From NCBI RefSeq assembly GCF_026410195.1, contig NZ_JAPMLM010000057.1, positions 1 through 64,000 of the forward strand: a DNA stretch of 64,000 nucleotides. Direction: 5' to 3'. Source of the stretch: Xanthomarina sp. F2636L (lineage in GTDB: Bacteria; Bacteroidota; Bacteroidia; Flavobacteriales; Flavobacteriaceae). Shown in pieces: positions 35,133 through 43,818 of the stretch. The position numbers and the translations under genes were made by a program. Every line of letters starts with the position of its first letter. Position 1 is the first letter of the stretch. The notes beneath the pieces were generated by a model. The model was not told where the DNA came from, searched no databases, and saw only the letters and a program-made list of their open reading frames with translations.

Positions 35133-36209
35133 TCAAAATTTTTTATCAAATGATTTTCCGTTAAACTTATAAACTCCTCTATCTGCCATTCCAAAAAGTA
35201 AAATTTTGTTTTTATCCAAGTATATATCCCAAATCATTTGGGATTTTAGTTTTTCATCAATTGTAAAGTTTGTCAAAGATTCACCATTATATTTCCAAAC
35301 TCCTGAATCTCTATCTGCAAACCAAATATTCCCTTCATTATCTTCCTCAATTGCAAAAACGGATTGAAGTCCTGTATTTTTGGTGGTTTGACCGTTTTGG
35401 GTGTTAGATTTAAACTCTTTCATTGGAATTAATTTTCCTTGTTCCTTCGAAAAGTGTATTGTCGAATCTCCACTTTTTAGGATTACACCAATTCCATTAT
35501 TTCCTATCCAAATTCGACCTTTTGAATCTACTAATACACTTCTTATGTGTAAAACTTCATTGTCTTTAAGTTTTAGGCTTTTATGGTCATAAATATTTGT
35601 CGTTTTGCCATCGTAATTGAATAATGCTGAATAGGTTGCTATCCAAACTTTACCGTCTTTATCTTTTGAGATACCTGTAACACCATAAGATTTATTCGGA
35701 TTATCATTTTTAGGTTTTGGGAAAATTAGATAGTTCATATTAATTCCATCAAAACGGTTTATTCCATCTTCTTCTCCTGCATAAAACCATAAATTTCCAT
35801 CTGTAGCATTCCAATCTAATTTCGGGGAATAAGATTCACTTAAATAATTCGTGAAGTTTTCTCTATTGTAACTACACACACCTTTGTCAGTTCCAATCCA
35901 AATTATTCCGTTTTTATCTTCTTGAATTGAACGAATTTGATTGCTTGCTAAACCGTCGTTTGTTGTGAAGTATTCAAAAGTTTTTCCATTATAATGGCTA
36001 ATACCTTCGTTATGACTTCCAAACCAATAATTACCTTTACTGTCTTGAAAAATAGCACGTATACCAGAAGCAAATTTCAAGGTGTCGGTTTTTGAAGTGT
36101 TTAATAATTCAGTTTTATTTACTTCTTTTTCGATTGATTTCTTTTCAAGGCAGGATAAATTCAGAGTTAATATAAGTATTAGATAAATCAATTCTATTTT
36201 TATGTTCAT
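35133..36209 (-). CDS. Two-component-type propeller lipoprotein without kinase
   Basis: The 358-residue protein has a lipobox (LNLSC, Cys20) and about seven Reg_prop repeats (GIRAIFQDSKGNYWFGSHNEG, IRSIQEDKNGIIWIGTDKG, VLVDSKGRIWIGNNG, FAIEEDNEGNIWFADRDSG), enough for one beta-propeller. These repeats normally form the sensor part of histidine kinases, but no membrane helix, Y_Y_Y or kinase domain follows. It ends naturally at 35133. A ligand-binding lipoprotein is the simplest reading. It closes the cassette-like block; 110 bases separate it from the next gene. Confidence 0.88.
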   Translation of the reverse strand: MNIKIELIYLILILTLNLSCLEKKSIEKEVNKTELLNTSKTDTLKFASGIRAIFQDSKGNYWFGSHNEGISHYNGKTFEYFTTNDGLASNQIRSIQEDKNGIIWIGTDKGVCSYNRENFTNYLSESYSPKLDWNATDGNLWFYAGEEDGINRFDGINMNYLIFPKPKNDNPNKSYGVTGISKDKDGKVWIATYSALFNYDGKTTNIYDHKSLKLKDNEVLHIRSVLVDSKGRIWIGNNGIGVILKSGDSTIHFSKEQGKLIPMKEFKSNTQNGQTTKNTGLQSVFAIEEDNEGNIWFADRDSGVWKYNGESLTNFTIDEKLKSQMIWDIYLDKNKILLFGMADRGVYKFNGKSFDKKF

Positions 36210-36319
36210 TTCGGTTTTTTCTTATATGACGCTATAAAAACTAATATAGTCGTTTATCATTTATACTTCGAGGATATTGGATGTTTTGTTAGCCTCTAAT
36301 CATCTAGTCATCTAATCCT

Positions 36320-36796
36320 CTAATCCTTTAACTCTTCCAATTGCAAATTATAATCGTATTGCAAATCTTCGTGAAGGTTAGTGACTATTTTTTTAATTCT
36401 TAAAATCTGTCTGTCATATATATTGGTCAAAGTGACATTACGTTTTATAGAAGGTGAAAAATCTTTTAGTTTATTGCAAAAGTAGAGGAGGAGTTCAACT
36501 TCAGTTTCTTTCTTTAAAGAATATCTGCTAAACTTTTTTATAAGCCTTAAAATCTTCCGAACGCTTTTTTTAATATAGAAATAACTGTCTGTATTTATGC
36601 TTTCGAATTGTAAATCTAATTCCTGTTTTACAGTTTCTATATAACCTGTTTCGTCATGTGATTCAAATAATAAATAGGTAAGAAGCTCTTTGTTTTCCTT
36701 TTTGAATTTAGACAAACGCAAACAGAGCTCCATAAGTTCTTCTTTAGAACGATGCTGTAATTCTTTCTTGATGGTGACTACGGAGACTGCTTTCAT
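36320..36796 (-). CDS. Helical hypothetical protein
   Basis: The 158-residue protein is soluble, almost all helical and Lys/Glu/Leu rich (ELMELCLRLSKFKKENKELLTYLLFESHDE, IKKSVRKILRLIKKFSRYS). No named domain was recognised; it looks like a conserved Flavobacteriia protein of core rather than accessory type. It is 47 bases upstream of the start of the region holding the DoxX gene, on the same strand. Confidence 0.75.
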   Translation of the reverse strand: MKAVSVVTIKKELQHRSKEELMELCLRLSKFKKENKELLTYLLFESHDETGYIETVKQELDLQFESINTDSYFYIKKSVRKILRLIKKFSRYSLKKETEVELLLYFCNKLKDFSPSIKRNVTLTNIYDRQILRIKKIVTNLHEDLQYDYNLQLEELKD

Positions 36797-36843
36797 ACTA
36801 ATTCCCAGAAAATCGAGGTTCTTTTAATTAAACATAGAAATTT

Positions 36844-37221
36844 TTAGTTATTCTTATCAATGGCATATTTTCCAGGACCAGTTAGAAAGATAACTAGAAA
36901 GCCAACTAAATACAATAGCGCTTTTTCCTTTGTACCAAAATCGTCTGGGGCATGAACTATAAATGCAGCAACAAACATGGTTATAGCAGCAGGAATAGCC
37001 GCTAACTTGGTTTTTAAACCAATAATTATTAAAATTGGAGCAATTACTTCTCCAATTAAAGCAAGGATTAAGGATAGTGTTGGCCCTACACCAATGGGAT
37101 CTCCAAATTCTATGGGACTTGAAAAAAGGCGTTCAATTTTTGGAATGCCATGTGTTAGCATAAAGCCGCCAAAACCGAGTCTGGCAATTAATAAGGCTAA
37201 GTCGTAGTAGTTTTTTTTCAT
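36844..37221 (-). CDS. DoxX family membrane protein
   Basis: The 125-residue protein has four predicted membrane helices and fits DoxX/DoxD-like proteins: LARLGFGGFMLTHGIPKI at the start, LIGEVIAPILIIIGL, and a conserved FIVHAPDDFGTKEKALLYLV near residue 90. The family is linked with quinone/thiosulfate oxidoreduction, but most members are uncharacterised. It is on the same strand as the gene at 36320, 47 bases upstream of it. Confidence 0.9.
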   Translation of the reverse strand: MKKNYYDLALLIARLGFGGFMLTHGIPKIERLFSSPIEFGDPIGVGPTLSLILALIGEVIAPILIIIGLKTKLAAIPAAITMFVAAFIVHAPDDFGTKEKALLYLVGFLVIFLTGPGKYAIDKNN

Positions 37222-37255
37222 TTTTAGTTTTTTTAGTTGTGATAAATATATAAAA

Positions 37256-37293
37256 AAAAGACCTCATAAGGTTTTAAACTCATGAGGTCTTTT
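37256..37293 (-). terminator. Bidirectional terminator after the E1 dehydrogenase gene
   Basis: A 12-bp stem (AAAAGACCTCAT with ATGAGGTCTTTT) with a 14-base loop lies 20 bases after the minus-strand E1 stop and just upstream of the DoxX start. An A run and T run flank the GC-containing stem. Confidence 0.88.
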
Positions 37294-37313
37294 ATGATAC
37301 TTTTAATCCTTAA

Positions 37314-39725
37314 TTATCTCAATTTTGGAAAATTAGAAGGATTCGCTTCATGCATCACCTTATACACAGCTTCAAACACATCTTCTACAGAAGGCTTAGA
37401 GAAATAATCTCCATCTGTTCCATAAGCTGGTCTATGTTGTTGTCCTGTTAAGGTTTCTGGTTTGCTGTCTAAATGTTTATAGGCGTTTTGTGTGTTTAAA
37501 ACTTCATTTAAAATAAAAGCAGAAGCACCTCCTGGAACATCTTCGTCAATAACCATCAAACGATTGGTTTTTGCCACACTCTTAACAATATCCTGATTTA
37601 AATCGAAAGGTAATAAGGACTGAATATCTATAATTTCAGCATCAATCCCAACTTCCTGGAGTTCTTTTGCAGCCTGCTCAATAATTCTTAAAGTAGAACC
37701 ATAAGACACTAAAGTAATATCTTTTCCTTCACGAATGGTTTCAACCACACCAAGAGGCGTTTTAAACTCTCCAATATTACTAGGCATTTTTTCTTTTAAT
37801 CTATACCCATTTAAACATTCTACAATTAACGCAGGTTCGTCGCTTTCTAAAAGCGTGTTATAAAAACCAGCAGCTTTGGTCATGTTTCTTGGAACTAGAA
37901 CATGGATGCCACGAACTAAATTAATTACACCTCCCATTTGAGAGCCAGAATGCCAGATACCTTCTAGTCTGTGACCACGAGTTCTGATAATTAATGGTGC
38001 TTTTTGACGTCCGTTTGTTCTGTATTGCAGCGTTGCTAAATCGTCGCTCATAATTTGAAGCGCGTATAGAATATAATCTAAATATTGAATTTCAGCAATA
38101 GGACGCAAACCTCTTAAAGCCATTCCAATACCTTGTCCAAGAATGGTTGCTTCACGAATACCAACGTCCGATACGCGAAGTTCGCCATACTTTTCTTGCA
38201 TACCTTCAAGTCCTTGATTAACGTCTCCAATATGTCCGGCGTCTTCTCCAAATACTAAGGTTTCAGGATATTTTCCAAAAATAGCATCGAAGTTATCTCT
38301 AATCACTAATCTGGCATCGACCTCTTCGCTATTATCATCATAAGTTGGTTTTACTTCTTTGATATTTAAAACCGATTTTGGCGATTCGCTATATAAATAA
38401 GAGCTGTATTTAGGTTGGATCTCTTCAAAATAAGAATTAATCCAATTGACTAATTGTGTTTTTTCTGCTGAAGTTTCGCTTACCACATAACGCAAAACTT
38501 TTCTGGCCGTAGAAAGAATATCTTTTCTAATAGGTTCTTTAATTTCGGCTAAATCGTTTTTAAGTTTTGTGATAAAAACATTGTTTGTACTAGAACTGGC
38601 AACGGTTTCTATAAGCGATAATAGTTCCTGTTGCTCTTGTTTTAAAGGTTGTACGAAAGCTGTCCATGCTGCTTTTTTACCTTCACGAACTTCCTTTTTT
38701 ATACTGCTTTCAATGTCTTTTAACTCATCATCCGTAGCAATGCCATTTGCAATCATCCATTCACGGAGCTTCACATTACAATCGTATGCTGCTTCCCATG
38801 CTAAACGGTCTTCATTTTTATAACGTTCGTGAGAACCAGAGGTTGAATGACCTTGTGGTTGGGTTAATTCATTCACATGAATTAAAACAGGCACATGTTC
38901 TTCTCTGGCAATTTTTGAAGCTTTTTGGTAGGTTTCCACTAAAGCTGGATAATCCCAGCCGTTTACACGTAAAATTTCGAAACCTTTATTGTCTTCATCT
39001 CTTTGAAATCCTTTTAAGATTTCAGAAATATTTTCTTTTGTTGTTTGATGTCTAGCGTGCACCGAAATTCCGTATTCATCATCCCAAACACTCATAACCA
39101 TAGGTACTTGTAAAACCCCTGCAGCGTTGATGGTTTCAAAAAATAAGCCTTCGCTGGTACTGGCATTTCCTATAGTTCCCCAAGCGACTTCATTTCCATT
39201 TTCAGAGAAGTTAGTGGTATCAATTCCATTTACTTGTCTGTATATTTTAGATGCTTGAGCCAAACCTAATAAACGGGGCATTTGCCCAGCAGTAGGAGAG
39301 ATGTCGGCACTAGAATTTTTCTGTTTAGTTAAATCTTTCCAGTCACCGTTTTCGTCCAAACTATGTGTTGCAAAATGCCCGCCCATTTGTCTTCCAGCAG
39401 ACATAGGATCGTGTGCAATATCTGGATGACCGTATAAACCAGCAAAAAACTGTTGGATATTTAGTTCTCCAATAGCCATCATAAAGGTTTGGTCTCTGTA
39501 GTATCCTGAACGGAAATCACCATTTTTAAAGGCTTTAGCTAAAGCTAATTGCGGTACTTCTTTTCCATCGCCAAAAATTCCAAACTTTGCTTTTCCAGTA
39601 AGTACTTCACGACGTCCTAATAAGCTACACTCGCGAGAGGTGACAGCTAATTTATAGTCGTTTAAAACTTCAGTTTTAAAGTCTTCGAAAGACAGGTCTT
39701 TTTGTACGTCTGGATTTGTCTGCAT
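37314..39725 (-). CDS. Fused alpha/beta E1 subunit of a 2-oxoacid (branched-chain type) dehydrogenase
   Basis: The 803-residue protein joins an E1-alpha part (about 1-400; GQMPRLLGLAQASK, EVAWGTIGNASTSEGLFFETINAAG, WDDEYGISVHARHQ) to an E1-beta transketolase part (about 460-800; VFGEDAGHIGDV, REATILGQGIGMALRGLRPIAEIQ, VSYGSTLRIIEQA, VIDEDVPGGASAFI). It uses thiamine diphosphate to decarboxylate branched-chain or similar 2-oxoacids and pass the acyl group to E2, which is not in this window. The fused form is usual in Flavobacteriia. The canonical GDG of the cofactor motif is replaced by GTIGNAS. A good promoter lies at 39745-39776. Confidence 0.93.
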   Translation of the reverse strand: MQTNPDVQKDLSFEDFKTEVLNDYKLAVTSRECSLLGRREVLTGKAKFGIFGDGKEVPQLALAKAFKNGDFRSGYYRDQTFMMAIGELNIQQFFAGLYGHPDIAHDPMSAGRQMGGHFATHSLDENGDWKDLTKQKNSSADISPTAGQMPRLLGLAQASKIYRQVNGIDTTNFSENGNEVAWGTIGNASTSEGLFFETINAAGVLQVPMVMSVWDDEYGISVHARHQTTKENISEILKGFQRDEDNKGFEILRVNGWDYPALVETYQKASKIAREEHVPVLIHVNELTQPQGHSTSGSHERYKNEDRLAWEAAYDCNVKLREWMIANGIATDDELKDIESSIKKEVREGKKAAWTAFVQPLKQEQQELLSLIETVASSSTNNVFITKLKNDLAEIKEPIRKDILSTARKVLRYVVSETSAEKTQLVNWINSYFEEIQPKYSSYLYSESPKSVLNIKEVKPTYDDNSEEVDARLVIRDNFDAIFGKYPETLVFGEDAGHIGDVNQGLEGMQEKYGELRVSDVGIREATILGQGIGMALRGLRPIAEIQYLDYILYALQIMSDDLATLQYRTNGRQKAPLIIRTRGHRLEGIWHSGSQMGGVINLVRGIHVLVPRNMTKAAGFYNTLLESDEPALIVECLNGYRLKEKMPSNIGEFKTPLGVVETIREGKDITLVSYGSTLRIIEQAAKELQEVGIDAEIIDIQSLLPFDLNQDIVKSVAKTNRLMVIDEDVPGGASAFILNEVLNTQNAYKHLDSKPETLTGQQHRPAYGTDGDYFSKPSVEDVFEAVYKVMHEANPSNFPKLR

Positions 39726-39744
39726 GGTTCTTATTTTAAAGACA

Positions 39745-39776
39745 CAAATTTAGGCAATATTTGTGTGTTTTGCAAT
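39745..39776 (-). promoter_or_regulatory. Bacteroidota-type promoter of the E1 dehydrogenase gene
   Basis: On the minus strand a TTG (39773-39775) is followed after 20 bases by TAAATTTG (39745-39752), matching the -33 / -7 consensus (TTG, TAnnTTTG) with proper spacing. The start codon follows 19 bases later. Confidence 0.6.
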
Positions 39777-39936
39777 TTGGAAAACCGTTAAAGATTTATC
39801 AAATTATCAGTGATTAGAGTAAAATATAACAAAAAACTGAAAGATTGTTAGTTATTTTCGAAATGGTTAAAAATATGTTATTGGAAATACACGTTTAGAA
39901 ATTGGACGATTTTAAATTTTCCTTACTTATAGATTA

Positions 39937-41613
39937 TTACCTATTTAATTGTTTTATAAAATATGAAGGATAAATGCCTTTTTCTTTAAAAAAAGATTTA
40001 GAAAAAGACTCGGCTGTATTAAAGCCAACCTCTTCAGCAATAGCTTTAATAGTGTAATTTCTGAAACTCTTATCCCTTATTAATTTGTCTATGGAATAAG
40101 CAATTCTTAAATTATTTAAATAATTTGAAAATGATTCTTCTTTATAATAATTAACAATTTTTGATAAATAAGTAGAGTTTGTATTTAGCTTTTTGGAAAT
40201 ACTATTTAGTGTAATACCATTCTTTAAAAAGTCTTTGTTTTTTTCAAAAGAATCTAATTTTGCTAATAAGCCATCAATAACATCTTGTGGTATGTTCAGT
40301 TCATTATCTATTTTTAAATTATCATTGACTTTGACCGCTTTTTTTAATTCTATTTTATTAGATATAATATCCATATATCGTTTCTTATAAATCTTTTGTT
40401 TTATATAAAACAATATGATGATACAAATAGCAATAAAAATGATAACACCTAAAACGGTATATGTAATGGTCCTTTTTGTAATGTTTTCATTAAGAGTTTT
40501 TTGTAGTTTTTCCCTTTCTCTTTTTAGTTTTGGAATTTCATGTTTTTTAACAATTTCGGTTTCAGAGTATTTATAGTTTAAATCTAAAATACTATCTACT
40601 GTGATTAGTTTTTTTACACTTTCTAACTGTTCTTTCTCGGTTTCGTTTTCTGAATAGTAATTAAATAATGTTTTATAAACATCTCTTAATTCTATAAACG
40701 GGTTATTGGTAATTTGGTATAATGAATCCACTTGATTATATGTTATAATAGCTTTTTTATTATCACTTTCTTGATAAATTTTAGCGATATAATATAAACA
40801 CATAGCAAGTCTATCATTATCCTCTATTTTTGGTTGTAGCTTTATAAGACTATCTAAAGCTTGGTTATATTTTTTCTGAAAATATAAGGCACTACCACTT
40901 GTTAGCAGAAATCGCTGATACATCACTTTTTTGTCATATTTGCGACTTAAATCAATTCCTGCTTTAGTATAGATAAGTGCGGAATCAGTTTCTTTATCTC
41001 TCAAGTAGGTTTTAGACAAATCATCCAAAGCAATTAAATAGTCATTCTTATAATTGTTTAAATAATTGGGTTGTTTTTGAATATACTGTAATTGTTCTTT
41101 AAATATATTTAGTGCTTCTTTATAATCACCAAAATTGTATTTTATCCCACCAATAAACTGCTTAATTTCAATTTGTTGTTTTAGATTGTTATTCTTTACG
41201 GCATAGGTTTCTGCTTCTAAATATTCATTTATAGCCTTTTTATCTTCTCCATGATTATAATGGAAATAGCCTTTTATCATAAAACCTAAGGCAGGATAAT
41301 AAATATGGTTTAAATGACTTGTTAGATTAATAATACTATCTGAATATTTTACAGCATCTTCATAATTACTAATATTAGACAGGTAGAAATAGCTATCTGC
41401 AATTTTTATGGTATCCTTTTCTTTTTTTGCTTTTTTAAGATGTGTTTCAGCATATATGATGGCTAAAGAATCTATATCAATATTGTCATAAAACCCTTTT
41501 TTAAGTTCACTATAAGATAAAAATTCAAGTGATTCCTTTTGTGAGTTTTGACCAAAGACACCTATATCTAGATATAATGTAATAAATAAAAAAATAAGAA
41601 ATTTAAATTTCAT
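39937..41613 (-). CDS. TPR-containing membrane AraC-type transcription regulator
   Basis: A signal peptide (about 1-21) is followed by a large helical TPR region (about 25-375; repeated patterns such as YLEAETYAVKNNNLKQQIEI and ALIYTKAGIDLSRKY), a membrane helix (YTVLGVIIFIAICIIILFYI, about 387-407) and a C-terminal AraC DNA-binding domain (about 455-555; LNSISKKLNTNSTYLSKIV, IKAIAEEVGFNTAESFSKSFFKEKG). It should sense a periplasmic state through the TPRs and bind DNA at the inner face. It diverges from the S41-like gene at 41742, an obvious candidate target. Confidence 0.93.
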   Translation of the reverse strand: MKFKFLIFLFITLYLDIGVFGQNSQKESLEFLSYSELKKGFYDNIDIDSLAIIYAETHLKKAKKEKDTIKIADSYFYLSNISNYEDAVKYSDSIINLTSHLNHIYYPALGFMIKGYFHYNHGEDKKAINEYLEAETYAVKNNNLKQQIEIKQFIGGIKYNFGDYKEALNIFKEQLQYIQKQPNYLNNYKNDYLIALDDLSKTYLRDKETDSALIYTKAGIDLSRKYDKKVMYQRFLLTSGSALYFQKKYNQALDSLIKLQPKIEDNDRLAMCLYYIAKIYQESDNKKAIITYNQVDSLYQITNNPFIELRDVYKTLFNYYSENETEKEQLESVKKLITVDSILDLNYKYSETEIVKKHEIPKLKREREKLQKTLNENITKRTITYTVLGVIIFIAICIIILFYIKQKIYKKRYMDIISNKIELKKAVKVNDNLKIDNELNIPQDVIDGLLAKLDSFEKNKDFLKNGITLNSISKKLNTNSTYLSKIVNYYKEESFSNYLNNLRIAYSIDKLIRDKSFRNYTIKAIAEEVGFNTAESFSKSFFKEKGIYPSYFIKQLNR

Positions 41614-41741
41614 TAGTTTGGATTAAATGGGATGCGAAATTTACAAATTAAGACTCGGTTTTTATAAAAGACGACATACTTAGTTTGTTAACACTTATAA
41701 ATAGGAATATATTTATCAAAGAAATTAAAATAATACCTTTT

Positions 41742-43091
41742 ATGAAAACAACTATTACAATTGCTCTATTATTTATTTCTATAACTTCTTTTGCTCAGCA
41801 AAACGATAATATTTGGAAAAGTGAAATTAATTTTGATATCGGAATTACACTTTCAACACTTTTAAAAATTGAGAAAAAGAATAATCATTTCACAATTACT
41901 TCACCAAAAAATGCTGATATAAGAATGTTTGGCGGCTATAAAGCAAGATTAGGAAGATTGTTTGGAAAAAGTCCAATAAAAGGAATTATTGTAACAATTA
42001 AGGGGAAACAAAAAGGTGACAGTTTATATGGAGACACAAAAATCCCAGTTATTGGCAAACTACAATTTAAAGGAATCAACACAGATAAAGTATTAAATGG
42101 TCAACTTATACAAAATGAAATTATTATAGGCTCATTAAAAGGAGTTAATTCATCAGAAAATCATAACAATTATTCTCATCTTTTACCTAAAATTTTAGAA
42201 ATTACACAAAATAATATTTATTCTAAAAAAAACCTACAAACTAAAGAATGGAAAAAACATCAAAAAAAACTTAAAAACCTTTTCAAGAAGGCACAAGATG
42301 ATATTGAATTATTTTTAGGTTTCAATATGTTAAGTTCTAGGCTTTCTTTTAGTCACTATAACTTATATGTTGGAAGTTTGGATGAAGGAAATGAAACTAA
42401 TAACACAGAAGAAATAGAAGAAACTGGTTCAACCATAGTTTTTGAAGAAAAAAATAATAATACTGCATATTTAAAAATTAAAAACTTCAGTTCTTCTCAA
42501 AAAGACTTATCAGAAATTTTACCAAAAATTGTTAATAGAAATTATCAAAATTTAATTATTGATATAAGAGACAATGGTGGAGGTGGAATTGAAGCTGCAT
42601 TTGAATTTGCCAAATATATAGTTAAAGAAGATATTGATGTTGGTTATTTCGTTACTAATAAATTAGATTATTCAGGGTTTATGCCAGATTTATTCAAAAC
42701 ATTACCCGAACTACAACCAATTTCAACCAACGAATTTGGGAAGTATTTGAAATCGGAGAAAGGTGCAAAACTTATTTTTGAAAAGCCAAACAATAACACT
42801 TTTTCAGGGAAGTTATATGTTTTAACAAATAAAAATACAGGTAGTACTTGCGAACCCATAGCCTATGTTTTAAAGAAAAAGAAATTAGCAACTATTATCG
42901 GTGAAAATACAGCTGGTGCTATGCTCGCTGCTAGTCCTTTTAAGGTTTCTGATAAGTATATACTATCTTTACCTATTGCTGATTTTTATACTTACGATGG
43001 AATTCGTCTCGAAGGAATTGGAGTTAAACCTAATATTGAGACCGAATCAGAAGATGCACTAAAAAAAGCAATGGAAATAATTAGCAAATAA
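41742..43091 (+). CDS. S41 family (C-terminal processing type) peptidase-like protein
   Basis: The product of 449 residues from the ATG at 41742 has a signal peptide (MKTTITIALLFISITSFAQQ). The C-terminal half is an S41 fold: NLIIDIRDNGGGGIEAAFEFAKY, GKLYVLTNKNTGSTCEPIAYVLK, IIGENTAGAML and a GIRLEGIGVKPNIE end. The Ser in NTGSTCEP sits where the catalytic Ser lies, and NGGGG is the usual loop. No PDZ domain is obvious, and the first 150 residues are of unknown type. A TTG-started extension to 41685 is less likely. It is divergent from the TPR-AraC gene. Confidence 0.82.
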   Translation: MKTTITIALLFISITSFAQQNDNIWKSEINFDIGITLSTLLKIEKKNNHFTITSPKNADIRMFGGYKARLGRLFGKSPIKGIIVTIKGKQKGDSLYGDTKIPVIGKLQFKGINTDKVLNGQLIQNEIIIGSLKGVNSSENHNNYSHLLPKILEITQNNIYSKKNLQTKEWKKHQKKLKNLFKKAQDDIELFLGFNMLSSRLSFSHYNLYVGSLDEGNETNNTEEIEETGSTIVFEEKNNNTAYLKIKNFSSSQKDLSEILPKIVNRNYQNLIIDIRDNGGGGIEAAFEFAKYIVKEDIDVGYFVTNKLDYSGFMPDLFKTLPELQPISTNEFGKYLKSEKGAKLIFEKPNNNTFSGKLYVLTNKNTGSTCEPIAYVLKKKKLATIIGENTAGAMLAASPFKVSDKYILSLPIADFYTYDGIRLEGIGVKPNIETESEDALKKAMEIISK

Positions 43092-43099
43092 CTACAGAG

Positions 43100-43192
43100 A
43101 GCACTATATATAATCTATGGTATGGTGCGAGCCTGCTTGCTTAAAATCTCGCGGATTTTCTATTGGGTTTGTATTTGCTAAACCAAGAACAA
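43100..43192 (+). repeat. Palindromic cassette-flanking element F (inverted copy)
   Basis: On the plus strand it reads GCGAGCCTGCTTGCTTAAAATC, a hairpin AAAATC / GATTTT (43143-43159), TCTATTGGGTTTGTATTTG and CTAAACC, almost the same as the middle of element A read on the minus strand. Outer ends are lost. It lies 9 bases after the stop of the plus-strand S41 gene, so orientation again follows the gene. Confidence 0.7.
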
Positions 43193-43357
43193 ATCAAATA
43201 CAAACTGTTCAAAGTAACATAGAAGACTGCAACCTTGGTTTTTAAAAAGGAACTTATGAAATTGTAGTAACTAAATGGAATGAGTCTTATAAGTTTTAGG
43301 AAACTGTAAATTGACTATTTTTTATTAAAATTGATTAAACTAAAAATTAAATACATT

Positions 43358-43765
43358 ATGAAAAAAATCTTATCGTTTATCGTCTTAGCATGCATTTGCA
43401 ATGTTTTTTTTGCACAAGAATCAAATTCAATTAACACGTTCTATGTGAATGTGTTTATAAACCATAATAAAGATATTAGAATAGAATCCAATCTTGTAGA
43501 AACGGATGATATTGGAAATGAAGTAAAAAATATAGTTTATAACCATTCATTCAAAGTAGACGAAAAAGTGGTTTACAGGATTTATACAGACAAAGATGTT
43601 GACTTAGGTTACATTATGGATACAGAGCAAAAAATGATTGAAGCCTACAGTTACAACGTAAAACGAGAAAGGTATCTTTTAGAAACTGAAAAAACGAATA
43701 TTGATGGTTCAAACTGGTTTGAAAAGTTAGACCGATTTGAGATTAAGCCTGTAGGAAGAGGTTAA
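43358..43765 (+). CDS. Secreted hypothetical protein
   Basis: The ATG at 43358 gives 135 residues with a signal peptide (MKKILSFIVLACICNVFFAQ). The mature part has paired-strand patterns (TFYVNVFINHNKDIRIESNL, YRIYTDKDVDLGYIMDTEQKMI) and no recognised family. The frame extends nine codons upstream but those would displace the signal peptide. It follows element F by 165 bases and precedes the MG2/plug gene by 53 bases. Confidence 0.75.
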   Translation: MKKILSFIVLACICNVFFAQESNSINTFYVNVFINHNKDIRIESNLVETDDIGNEVKNIVYNHSFKVDEKVVYRIYTDKDVDLGYIMDTEQKMIEAYSYNVKRERYLLETEKTNIDGSNWFEKLDRFEIKPVGRG

Positions 43766-43818
43766 AAACTAAAACTGAAGTTTGTTACCCTGTTGTTTTC
43801 CCTTAACTTGTATATTTT

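Noticed and set aside
29738-36209. Classical integron with attC sites
   Set aside because: Layout is similar, but the end cores (TGCCAAC/GTTGGCA) do not match RYYYAAC/GTTRRRY and no integron integrase or attI is in the window. Kept as an attC-like element family only.
36290-36325. Short CTAATC/CTAGTC-like direct repeats
   Set aside because: Only a few irregular 7-8 base units; looks like simple sequence drift next to a stop codon.
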